Shown: piece after piece, positions 53,700-61,494 of the stretch
Layout of the letters: each line of letters starts with the position of its first letter
Position numbering within the stretch: position 1 is the stretch's first letter
Origin: RCC1774 sp050330855
GTDB lineage: Bacteria; Cyanobacteriota; Cyanobacteriia; Thermosynechococcales; Thermosynechococcaceae
Reading direction: 5' to 3'
Assembly (NCBI GenBank): GCA_050330855.1
Contig: JBHJNL010000138.1
Location: 1-64,000, forward strand
Length of the DNA: 64,000 nt
The notes under the pieces: model-generated
Told to the model about the DNA's origin: nothing
Databases searched by the model: none
The model's input: only the letters and a program-made list of their open reading frames with translations
Position numbers and translations under genes: made by a program

Positions 53700-53730
53700 T
53701 CCTGTTTCTGGCAGGGCAATACTACAGCTC

Positions 53731-54027
53731 ATGACTGAGACAATGTTGATGATGATGAGATCGCTGCACCTGATCTGGCAAACCCTCCAGGTTCCCGTCT
53801 GTTTTGTTGCAGCTTGGGGGCTGGTAGTCCTTTTGGGCTGGCGGCTGGTGGCGACCGTGCGATCTGGCGTGATGACTTCAAAGCATCTGCACCGCATTCC
53901 CTGTGCAGACTGCCAGTTTTTCACGGGCGACTATCGCTTGAAATGTACGGTGCATCCCGACACGGCCTTGTCTGAACATGCGATCGGCTGTCGTGATTAT
54001 CAAGATCATCCATTACTGAGCGGCTAA
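53731..54027 (+). CDS. Small membrane protein with a Cys motif
   Basis: A 98-aa protein. One membrane helix spans about 18-45 (VCFVAAWGLVVLLGWRLV), then a soluble tail with CADCQFF, LKCTVHP and GCRDY, that is four cysteines and a histidine in a zinc- or redox-like arrangement. It looks like a conserved cyanobacterial small protein; function unknown. The following 270 bases carry a possible decayed minus-strand frame and then glyQ. Confidence 0.7.
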   Translation: MTETMLMMMRSLHLIWQTLQVPVCFVAAWGLVVLLGWRLVATVRSGVMTSKHLHRIPCADCQFFTGDYRLKCTVHPDTALSEHAIGCRDYQDHPLLSG

Positions 54028-54296
54028 GGGCGCTGGAGTCTTCGGTAAGCCGTCAATACGGCGTTCCCATCAAAAGGAACTTAGCAACGGTCTGATTCCT
54101 GGGGAACTGTTTGGGGTGTATGGCCTTAATGATTGGCGCTATGGGTGGGCTACTCCCATCCCCAAGGGGAAATACAGCATACCTTCTTGGTCAATGAATT
54201 CTGCAAGCCCTAGCGGTTTCTCTTGTGTCCATTTTCCGAAGCCAAAAGCAAAGTAGACTAAGTACCTGAAGGGATCAGCAAAGGGGCACCTCCTCC

Positions 54297-55196
54297 GTGA
54301 ATTTTCAGTCCGTTATTGCCAAGCTGCACGAATTTTGGGGCGATCGCGGCTGTCTCATTGTTCAGCCCTATGATGTCGAGAAAGGGGCGGGCACCAAAAG
54401 CCCGCATACGTTCCTCCGCGCCCTAGGACCAGAACCTTGGTCGGTGGCCTATGTAGAACCCTGTCGGCGTCCTGCGGATGGTCGCTATGGCGAGAACCCC
54501 AACCGCTATCAGTACTACTACCAGTACCAGGTCTTAATCAAGCCCTCTCCAGACGATATTCAAGATATCTATCTTGATTCCCTCAGAGCCTTGGGCATTC
54601 GCCCCGAAGATCACGATATTCGCTTTGTTGAAGATAACTGGGAAGATGCCGCTGTCGGAGCCTGGGGCGTAGGTTGGGAAGTCTGGCTCGACGGCATGGA
54701 AGTGACGCAGTTTACTTACTTTCAGCAGTGTGGTGGTTTAGACTGTCGCCCCGTTTCTATTGAGCTGACCTATGGCTTAGAGCGATTGACAATGTATCTG
54801 CAAGAGGTGGATGCGATCGCAAAAATTGACTGGAATGGCACCCTCACCTACGGTGATGTGCATCTACAGGGCGAGATTGAGCAGTCTACCTATAACTTTG
54901 AAGCTTCCAATCCAGAGCTTTTATTCCAGCTTTTTGGTCTATATGAGCAAGAAGCCAATCAACTCTTTGAGCGAAAGTTGGTTTTACCCGCCCTCGACTA
55001 CGTGCTCAAATGCTCCCATACCTTTAATTTACTTGATGCCCGAGGCGTCATTTCGGTCACAGAGCGAACCCGCTACATTGCTCGAATTCGCCATCTGGCT
55101 CGTCAAGTCGCACAGCTCTACGTTCAACAGCGAGAGGCATTAGGGTTCCCTTTATTAAAAACCGAAGTCGCGACGCTGGTGGGAGGTCAACCATGA
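54297..55196 (+). CDS. glyQ: Glycyl-tRNA synthetase alpha subunit
   Basis: A 299-aa class II synthetase subunit, the catalytic half of the alpha2-beta2 enzyme. It starts at GTG 54297 (MNFQSVIAKLHEFWGDRG). Motifs: QPYDVEKGAGTKSPHTFLRALGPEPW, PADGRYGENPNRYQYYYQ, TYFQQCGGL, and GLERLTMYLQ. The beta-subunit gene glyS is not next to it, so the subunits are encoded apart. Its stop overlaps the next gene by 4 bases. Confidence 0.97.
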   Translation: MNFQSVIAKLHEFWGDRGCLIVQPYDVEKGAGTKSPHTFLRALGPEPWSVAYVEPCRRPADGRYGENPNRYQYYYQYQVLIKPSPDDIQDIYLDSLRALGIRPEDHDIRFVEDNWEDAAVGAWGVGWEVWLDGMEVTQFTYFQQCGGLDCRPVSIELTYGLERLTMYLQEVDAIAKIDWNGTLTYGDVHLQGEIEQSTYNFEASNPELLFQLFGLYEQEANQLFERKLVLPALDYVLKCSHTFNLLDARGVISVTERTRYIARIRHLARQVAQLYVQQREALGFPLLKTEVATLVGGQP

Positions 55197-56308
55197 GTTT
55201 GGGCAAGTGGCTGGGCCTAGTTATCCTGCTAGTCTCTCTCTACATTCTCTGGGAGATTCGGCAGGTTTTGCTGCTGTTGTTTACGGCCGTTGTCTTAGCT
55301 TCAGCCCTCAATACATTCGTTCTGTATCTGGGTAAACGTGGCCTCAAACGAAACTGGGCCGTGGCCCTCACCATCGTGCTAGCGCTTGGGATCACATCCT
55401 TGTTTTGCCTGATTGTGATTCCGCCCTTTATTACCCAGTCCCAAGAATTCGCAGAACTGGTTCCTAAAAGTATTGCCCGCATTGACGAATGGACGAGCTG
55501 GGTAGAGTCACAGGTCTCTGATCAGTCCATTCTCGGCCCCCAGGTTTTCAATGCCGTCAATGGTGTGATCAATAACCTCACTCAAGAGATACCGAACGTT
55601 GCTAAAGAGGTCTTTCGAAACTTCCTGTCATTGTTTTCTAGTTCACTATTGGTGCTGCTCAATATTCTGCTGATTTTTGTGCTGACCATCATGCTGTTGG
55701 TCGATCCCAACAAGTACCGCAGAATGCTCATCCGTCTGGTCCCCTCGTTTTATCGGCGGCGAACGGACGAGATTCTGTCGCTCTGCGATACGGCATTAGA
55801 TAACTGGATCATCGGCATTTTATTCAATATGACGGTCATTGCCGTTTGCAGCGGGATTGGTCTTTGGATCCTTGGCGTCAAGTTGGTGCTAGCCAATGCG
55901 CTCATTGCCGGGTTAATGGAAGCGATTCCTAACATTGGACCTACGCTCAGTCTGATTCCGCCGATGGCTGTTGCTCTCCTTGATGCCCCCTGGAAAGCCT
56001 TTGCGGTTCTCATTTTTTATATTTTGCTACAGCAGCTTGAGCAGTACATTCTAGTGCCCACTGTGATGGCGAAGCAGCTTGACCTTCCACCTGCAATTAC
56101 CTTGCTATCCCAAATTATTTTTGCCCTGTTCTTTGGGTTTCTGGGGCTGCTGCTGGCGTTACCCTTGGTGATTGTGGGTCAGATATGGTTCAAAGAAGTC
56201 ATCATCAAAGACGTTCTCGATCAATGGGATCGTTCCCCTAATCGACGGTCCCTGGAACCGGTACACGGTGAATCCATCGCTTCCATTGAGGGTGAGGTGG
56301 CACCTTGA
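55193..56308 (+). CDS. AI-2E family membrane protein
   Basis: A 371-aa membrane protein of the PerM/AI-2E family, with seven or eight hydrophobic segments. Landmarks include LFTAVVLASALNTFV, TQEIPNVAKEVFRNF, and LMEAIPNIGPTLSLIPPM, the family's signature turn, then LEQYILVPTVMAKQLDLPP. The family exports varied small molecules or ions; the name does not prove AI-2 transport. The ATG overlaps the glyQ stop (ATGA), so the two are translated together, though no functional link is known. Confidence 0.9.
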   Translation: MSLGKWLGLVILLVSLYILWEIRQVLLLLFTAVVLASALNTFVLYLGKRGLKRNWAVALTIVLALGITSLFCLIVIPPFITQSQEFAELVPKSIARIDEWTSWVESQVSDQSILGPQVFNAVNGVINNLTQEIPNVAKEVFRNFLSLFSSSLLVLLNILLIFVLTIMLLVDPNKYRRMLIRLVPSFYRRRTDEILSLCDTALDNWIIGILFNMTVIAVCSGIGLWILGVKLVLANALIAGLMEAIPNIGPTLSLIPPMAVALLDAPWKAFAVLIFYILLQQLEQYILVPTVMAKQLDLPPAITLLSQIIFALFFGFLGLLLALPLVIVGQIWFKEVIIKDVLDQWDRSPNRRSLEPVHGESIASIEGEVAP

Positions 56309-56456
56309 TGGGGGGGCAGGGGGCACTCCTAAAGGTCGCTGAGTCATGTCCTTTCTGTGCCTTAAAATGGAAGCGTTGAAGCAATGTTGGGGCCGAAAGA
56401 GTTGTCAATTGGGTCCAATTGCAAAGATAATAAGGGCGCTGCAGTGAGAGAACAGT

Positions 56457-56816
56457 ATGAGCTTAAATCTAGTAAGTCTTGTGGGACGTGCCGGTAGAGA
56501 TCCTGATGTGCGGTATTTTGAATCGGGTAGTGTGGTGTGCAACCTCACCCTAGCCGTGAATCGGCGTTCCCGAGATGATGAGCCGGACTGGTTTGCCCTA
56601 GAAATTTGGGGCAAAACGGCTGAGATTGCCGCCAGCTACGTCCGTAAAGGGAGTCTCATTGGGGTCAGTGGTGCCTTAAAGTTTGACCGTTGGCAGGACA
56701 AAAGTACGGGTATTGAGCGCTCGAAGCCTGTGATCCGTGTCGATCGTCTCGATTTATTAGGATCTAAGCGTGATACAGAGGCAAATGCTGGCAATAGCTA
56801 TGATGACCAGTTTTAG
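56457..56816 (+). CDS. ssb: Single-stranded DNA-binding protein
   Basis: A 119-aa OB-fold protein: NLVSLVGRAGRDPDVRYF, VCNLTLAVNRR, and DWFALEIWGKTAEIAASYVRKGSLIGV-SGALKFDRW are diagnostic. The C-terminus ends SYDDQF, a short acidic tail resembling the partner-binding tip of SSB. A short hairpin (CTCCCT/AGGGAG, 56835-56852) follows the stop. Confidence 0.95.
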   Translation: MSLNLVSLVGRAGRDPDVRYFESGSVVCNLTLAVNRRSRDDEPDWFALEIWGKTAEIAASYVRKGSLIGVSGALKFDRWQDKSTGIERSKPVIRVDRLDLLGSKRDTEANAGNSYDDQF

Positions 56817-56834
56817 GGACAGAACCCAATTTTG

Positions 56835-56875
56835 CTCCCTCTTTCTAGGGAGAAGGTTGGGGTGAGGGGAAGGAG
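56835..56875. repeat. Hairpin plus REP-like CCTCACCCCAACC element
   Basis: CTCCCT (56835-56840) pairs with AGGGAG (56847-56852), and the adjacent run reads, on the minus strand, CTCACCCCAACCTTCTCCC, very like a short repeat dispersed in many bacterial genomes. It may end the ssb transcript. The end of the convergent cysteine desulfurase gene overlaps it. Confidence 0.5.
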
Positions 56876-58041
56876 TGCAGGTTATTAACTCCATGATCCT
56901 CACCTAGCCGTTCTAATATCTGTGGCAGTACTAGGGCAACCCAATCCACCTCTGCTTCTGTGGTGTTTCTACCCAGCGTCAGTCTGATGCCTGCTGTTGC
57001 TTCAGCCTCGGTGTAGCCCATTGCGGTAAGGACCGGACTCGGAGATAGTTTGCCGCTATTACAGGCGGAACCCGCACTGATGGCAATTCCGGCTAAATCC
57101 ATTTGCCGCACAACGGCGCGACCAGTGATCGATGAATTGCCCTGGGGCTGCACGAGAAAGCTGAGATGGTGGGGCAAACGTTGTTGCAGATCTCCGGTGG
57201 GCAGCAGGTTAGGAATCGTAGAAAGTTTAGAAAATAAGCGATCGCGCAGCCCCTTTAAACGCTCTATTTCTTCTTCAAGCTCTGCGGTCGCCAGAGCCGC
57301 CGCTGCCCCAAACCCCACCATCGTCGGCACTGCTGGCGTCCCTGAACGGAACCCTTGCTCTTGCCCCCCGCCCGTCAGCATCGGCTGAATTGTGATACCA
57401 GGGCGAAGGTATAGCGCCCCTGCGCCTTGGGGGCCGTAGAGCTTATGGCTTGATAGCGATAATAAATCCACCGGCAGGGTAGACACATCAATAGGGTGTC
57501 GTCCAGCGACCTGGACGGCATCGGTATGAAACAACGCGCCATGATCGCGGGCAATCTGGCCGAGGGCTTCAATGGGCTGGAGCACCCCAACCTCACTTTG
57601 CCCGTAAATAATAGAGACCAAAACGGTGTTGGGCTGTAGCTTGGCCTGTAGATCGGCCGGATTGACAAGACCTCGTCGGTCTACTGGCAGGTGCGTGATT
57701 TGCCACCCCTGCGCCGCCAGCCACTGAGCGCAGTTGGTAATGGCAGAATGCTCAACGCTAGAAATAATCAGATGCTGAGGGGCTGAATGCTGATGGGCAA
57801 CCCCCAATAGCGCTAAATTATCAGCCTCGGTGCCCCCAGAGGTGAAAATCAGAGATTCTGGTACTGCGCCAATCAATCCCGCTACTTGAACTCTAGCCTC
57901 TTCTAAGGCAGTGGCGGCACGCTGGCCCCACTGGTGCAGGCTAGACGGATTGCCCCACTGCGCTTGCCACACCTGCTGCATGGCTGCGATTGCCTCTGCG
58001 CGGCAGGGAGTTGTAGCACTGTGGTCTAGATAGATTTGCAT
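56845..58041 (-). CDS. Cysteine desulfurase (NifS/IscS type)
   Basis: A 398-aa PLP enzyme that takes sulfur from cysteine for iron-sulfur clusters and thiolation. From ATG 58041: YLDHSATTPCR at the start, HTDAVQ binds PLP, SLSSHKLYGPQGAGALYL holds the PLP lysine, and SAGSACNSG holds the catalytic cysteine. The last about 10 residues (SFPSPQPSP) come from a dispersed repeat, so the native C-terminus may have ended earlier. A TTG four codons upstream is a poorer start. Confidence 0.93.
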   Translation of the reverse strand: MQIYLDHSATTPCRAEAIAAMQQVWQAQWGNPSSLHQWGQRAATALEEARVQVAGLIGAVPESLIFTSGGTEADNLALLGVAHQHSAPQHLIISSVEHSAITNCAQWLAAQGWQITHLPVDRRGLVNPADLQAKLQPNTVLVSIIYGQSEVGVLQPIEALGQIARDHGALFHTDAVQVAGRHPIDVSTLPVDLLSLSSHKLYGPQGAGALYLRPGITIQPMLTGGGQEQGFRSGTPAVPTMVGFGAAAALATAELEEEIERLKGLRDRLFSKLSTIPNLLPTGDLQQRLPHHLSFLVQPQGNSSITGRAVVRQMDLAGIAISAGSACNSGKLSPSPVLTAMGYTEAEATAGIRLTLGRNTTEAEVDWVALVLPQILERLGEDHGVNNLHSFPSPQPSP

Positions 58042-58179
58042 GAACAGTGACAATGAGTAAAATTACGGTTTTCCCTAATCGCTGCGCCCTACGCCTGAGT
58101 AGATTCAGACGATACCATTAAGATATCAACTTGGGCCTCGTTGCCCATTACTTCGATTTAGGGAATCGCGATCGCAACC

Positions 58180-58500
58180 ATGAGCTTTTTTGATTCTGAG
58201 ATTGTGCAGCAAGAAGCCAAGAGCTTGTTTGAAGACTATCAGTCTCTCATGCAGCTTGGGGGCGACTACGGCAAATTTGACCGAGACGGCAAAGTCATCT
58301 TCATTCAAAAAATGGAAGAGATGATGGATCGCTACCGCATCTTTATGAAGCGCTTTGAGCTATCGGATGACTTCATGGCCCAAATGACGGTCGAGCAGCT
58401 CAACACCCAGCTCGGTCAGTTTGGCATGACCCCTCAAAAGATGTTCGATCAGATGAACACGACCCTAGAGCGGATGAAGAAAGAGATCGAAAAGCCGTAA
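58180..58500 (+). CDS. DUF1825-family protein
   Basis: A 106-aa helical protein found in almost all cyanobacteria. It matches DUF1825 along its whole length: MSFFDSEIVQQEAKSLFEDYQ, then KFDRDGKVIFIQKMEEMMDR, then AQMTVEQLNTQLGQFGMTPQ. Function unknown; it is thought to be cytosolic. Confidence 0.93.
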   Translation: MSFFDSEIVQQEAKSLFEDYQSLMQLGGDYGKFDRDGKVIFIQKMEEMMDRYRIFMKRFELSDDFMAQMTVEQLNTQLGQFGMTPQKMFDQMNTTLERMKKEIEKP

Positions 58501-58594
58501 CCCTAAAAGTCCTAACCCTAAATAATTAAGGCAAAGTCATTAACTGTTTCAACAATTCAGGTAAATTGTCAGAGTACTGCGCGTATCCCCTGCT

Positions 58595-59470
58595 ATGGCT
58601 CTGCTGACAAACTTAAACGGTGTGATTGCTCCCACGGCTGCTGTTTCCATTCTTGATCGAGGGTTTCTCTACGGCGACAGCGTGTATGAAGTGGTCCGCA
58701 CCTTTCGGGGCAATCTGTTTGGCCTGCAGGAACACCTTGATCGCCTGCGCCAATCGGCAGCATATCTCTACATGGAAGTGCCCTGGAGCGATGCCGAGGT
58801 TCAGGCCGAGGTTGAGCGAACCCTCCAGGCCGCAACCTGGCTAGAGTCCTATGTTCGCATTGTGGTCAGTCGGGGCACTGAAACCACCATTAGCCTGCAG
58901 CCCAGTGCAGAGCTACAGCCCAACCTATTAATTGTTATTTCTGAAATCTCGCCCACCCCGACCCTCTCTGAGCAGGGCGTTCATCTCTTGATCGGGCAAC
59001 GGCGTCGCACCGATCAGCGTGCGCTGTCTCCTGCCGCTAAAACCGGCAACTATCTCAATAACATCTTGGCGTTGCTAGAGGCCCAGCAGCAGGGCGCTGA
59101 TGATGCCCTGCTGCTCAATACCGAGGGCCAGGTCACCGAAGCCACCACCAGTAACTTGTGGATTGTTAAGGCCGGGGTTGTCTATACCCCTCCGGTAGAG
59201 GTAGGCCTCTTAAAGGGGATTACTCGACATTTTCTGCTGCAGATTATGGCTCAGCATCAGATTCCCTGCCAAGAGACGGTGCTCATGCCTGCTGACCTAG
59301 AGACAGCAGAAGAAGCCTTCCTGAGTTCCTCTGTTCGGCTCATAATGCCGGTGCGGCAAATGGGTCAGCGCCAACTCCCCCCGTGCCCAGGGGAAATCAC
59401 CCGGTTTCTTTGGGACCAGTTTCTAATACTGATGGAACAAGAAGCCCCAACCGTCGCTGTGGTGTCGTGA
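58595..59470 (+). CDS. Class IV aminotransferase (BCAT/D-amino acid/ADC-lyase family)
   Basis: A 291-aa PLP enzyme. The N-terminal FLYGDSVYEVVRTFRG and the PLP-lysine segment SPAAKTGNYLNNILA (lysine about 150) are typical, followed by TEATTSNLWIV and GITRHFLLQIM. Substrate options are branched-chain amino acids, D-alanine or aminodeoxychorismate; the sequence alone does not decide. It is the last gene before a 400-bp gap. Confidence 0.88.
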   Translation: MALLTNLNGVIAPTAAVSILDRGFLYGDSVYEVVRTFRGNLFGLQEHLDRLRQSAAYLYMEVPWSDAEVQAEVERTLQAATWLESYVRIVVSRGTETTISLQPSAELQPNLLIVISEISPTPTLSEQGVHLLIGQRRRTDQRALSPAAKTGNYLNNILALLEAQQQGADDALLLNTEGQVTEATTSNLWIVKAGVVYTPPVEVGLLKGITRHFLLQIMAQHQIPCQETVLMPADLETAEEAFLSSSVRLIMPVRQMGQRQLPPCPGEITRFLWDQFLILMEQEAPTVAVVS

Positions 59471-59877
59471 GTTGCGATCTCAACCCGTAAAAGCCGTTGA
59501 GCGATCTCGCCCCCTATTCTTATCTACGCCCCTCAATCCTCTGTTATGCTCCCTTGATAGGACAGCCCTTGAAGAAATAGAGATAGACCAATTGAATGGT
59601 CCATGCGGTCAGAAGAGACTGTCCCTAAACCTGTTAGAGTTTGATGGAGATAGGCTTGCAATTTGTCATACCATTAGTGGCATCTAGTACCTGTCAAGAA
59701 TTTAGGTGAGAGACGTGAAGTAACCTCGATAGGGTCTAAAATTCGCGATTTATCTTGAGAACTGACTTAAAAGTCAGCTAAACCCTATAATTAATCAAAC
59801 TATTTTTTAATTCTGCGATAGCTTAGTCCTATCTAGAGGGGGAAGTATAATATGGAGCGCCTTGGACAGGAGACAGC
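59471..59877. other. 407-bp intergenic region with a palindrome and a promoter
   Basis: CTGACTT (59762-59768) and AAGTCAG (59771-59777) form a near-palindrome with a two-base centre, a possible operator. A TATAAT hexamer lies at 59846-59851. No gene or tRNA was seen in the rest. Confidence 0.5.
59823..59851 (+). promoter_or_regulatory. Possible sigma70-type promoter for the coiled-coil gene
   Basis: TATAAT (59846-59851) is a perfect -10 match; the -35 place (59823-59828, TTAGTC) is a weak match at 17-base spacing. It lies 26 bases before the ATG, with CAGGAG as ribosome-binding site. The start point is inferred. Confidence 0.5.
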
Positions 59878-61275
59878 ATGAAAAAGAAGGATAACATTCT
59901 GGATTCTCGGAAAAAGAACGTTGTGGACTTTAGGAAAAGCAGCGTGGTCAATCCCAAAAGCGATCCAGAGTCAATGCTGGAGAAAAACATCAGCCGCAAC
60001 GTTAAGCTTCAGGTCGCTGAATATATTACGGCCGTAGCCGCAATTGGTGGAACGGTCGCGGCGGGCTTAGGTGCAAATGTGGCGATTGCCGCAGCCCCCC
60101 TCAGTTTGTCTGTCTGTCTTAACCTCCTCAGCCGACGGCAGCTTGATCAGCTCACCCGGCAACGAACCCTTGTCGATACAGAAGAGATTCAGCAGCGTCT
60201 CACCAGTGACATCAAAGTCTTGAGAGAGGACTTCAAGGCTCTGCCCGAGGTTCGCGAAACAATCGACATTAGCGAATTGCAGACGGCTCTAGCCGCAGTA
60301 AGAGAAAGCGTCTCCACCCTAGAAGAAAAAGCGCTAGCACCCGTTAGCGAAACAGGAGAACCCCAAACCGCATTAACCGACGAGATGGAGCAGCTCCGCA
60401 CCCATCAAATTGAGCTATCTGAAGCCCTGGCCACGGTGCAGCAGCAGCTTACAGATTCACCTGATGCCGCAGTCGTTGGTCCTGACGTCAACGACGAAAT
60501 TGCTGCACTGCGAGCGACCGTCTCACAGCTTGAACAAAGCGGGGCCGAGTCAAGCGTCCCTAACTTAGAACATCTTCGAGCAGAGCTACAGGCGATGCTA
60601 ACCCCTGTTCAGACCCAGGTTTCGGCGCTGCAAGATCGCCTTCATAATCAACCCGAAGAAGAATCATCAGGCTCCAATGAGCAGGTGGTGGAGCTACAGG
60701 GCCATCTAGAAGGGTTAAATACCAAGGTTGATAATGCCTTCGTCAATCTGTCTGACGAGCTAGCTGCTGTCCGAGGTGCTGTAGAAGGCGCTCAGGGGCA
60801 AATTGAGGGCGTCAAACAGCAACTCACGGACGAAATTGCCGGTATTCGAGGTACCGTAGACAACACCCAAGCTCAGATCAATAGCATTCAGGAGCAGGCG
60901 GGCGCACCGCAAGATGGCACCGGTCAGTTACCTGAACAGCTAGAAACCCAAATTCAAGCAGCTCTATCTCCGATTCAAGAGCACCTCACTGCCATTGACG
61001 GCAAGATTGAGGCGATTCCTGCCGTTGACCCAGCAGCAATTCAAGGTCAAGGCGAGCAACTTCAGGCACTCCAGGGACAGCTTCACAGCATGGGAACTCG
61101 AATCGATAATGTGTCGGCTCAAGTGTCCACTGAGATGGAAAATCTGCCTAATCTTGTGGATCAGCAAGTAAAAAGTAAGCTAGAGACCGCTCCACCAGCT
61201 CCTAAGCCCGACGATGAGAAAAAAGCGAGTAAGCTCTTTGAACTCGATGCGCTTTTGGCCGATCTAGAGTCCTAG
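59878..61275 (+). CDS. Long coiled-coil protein with one hydrophobic segment
   Basis: A 465-aa acidic protein. A basic N-terminus (MKKKDNILDSRKKNVVDFRK) precedes a hydrophobic Ala/Gly-rich stretch at about 47-80, which may span or touch a membrane. From about 85 to the end is heptad-repeat coiled coil, with Gln/Glu-rich repeats and three related blocks around AAVRESVS, AAVRGAVEG and AGIRGTVDN. I recognise no family; it is reminiscent of structural or receptor-like coiled coils. It has its own promoter and ribosome-binding site. The GH3 gene follows after 219 bases. Confidence 0.65.
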   Translation: MKKKDNILDSRKKNVVDFRKSSVVNPKSDPESMLEKNISRNVKLQVAEYITAVAAIGGTVAAGLGANVAIAAAPLSLSVCLNLLSRRQLDQLTRQRTLVDTEEIQQRLTSDIKVLREDFKALPEVRETIDISELQTALAAVRESVSTLEEKALAPVSETGEPQTALTDEMEQLRTHQIELSEALATVQQQLTDSPDAAVVGPDVNDEIAALRATVSQLEQSGAESSVPNLEHLRAELQAMLTPVQTQVSALQDRLHNQPEEESSGSNEQVVELQGHLEGLNTKVDNAFVNLSDELAAVRGAVEGAQGQIEGVKQQLTDEIAGIRGTVDNTQAQINSIQEQAGAPQDGTGQLPEQLETQIQAALSPIQEHLTAIDGKIEAIPAVDPAAIQGQGEQLQALQGQLHSMGTRIDNVSAQVSTEMENLPNLVDQQVKSKLETAPPAPKPDDEKKASKLFELDALLADLES

Positions 61276-61494
61276 GGGTTGCACAGACTGAGTTGCGTTG
61301 TAGATCGATCGCTCTAAGGTGCTTTGAGAAAGATATTCTATGCATCATTGATGCTGAGATCAATGCGAAACAATCTGACTCAAAACGCAGTCTATTCCGA
61401 TTGTGGAAAGTGACCACCCCCTATGTCATGGGGATTTGTCGGAATAATAGTAGATACATTTAGCTTGACAAAGATCTCTGACTAAGTTTTCAGC

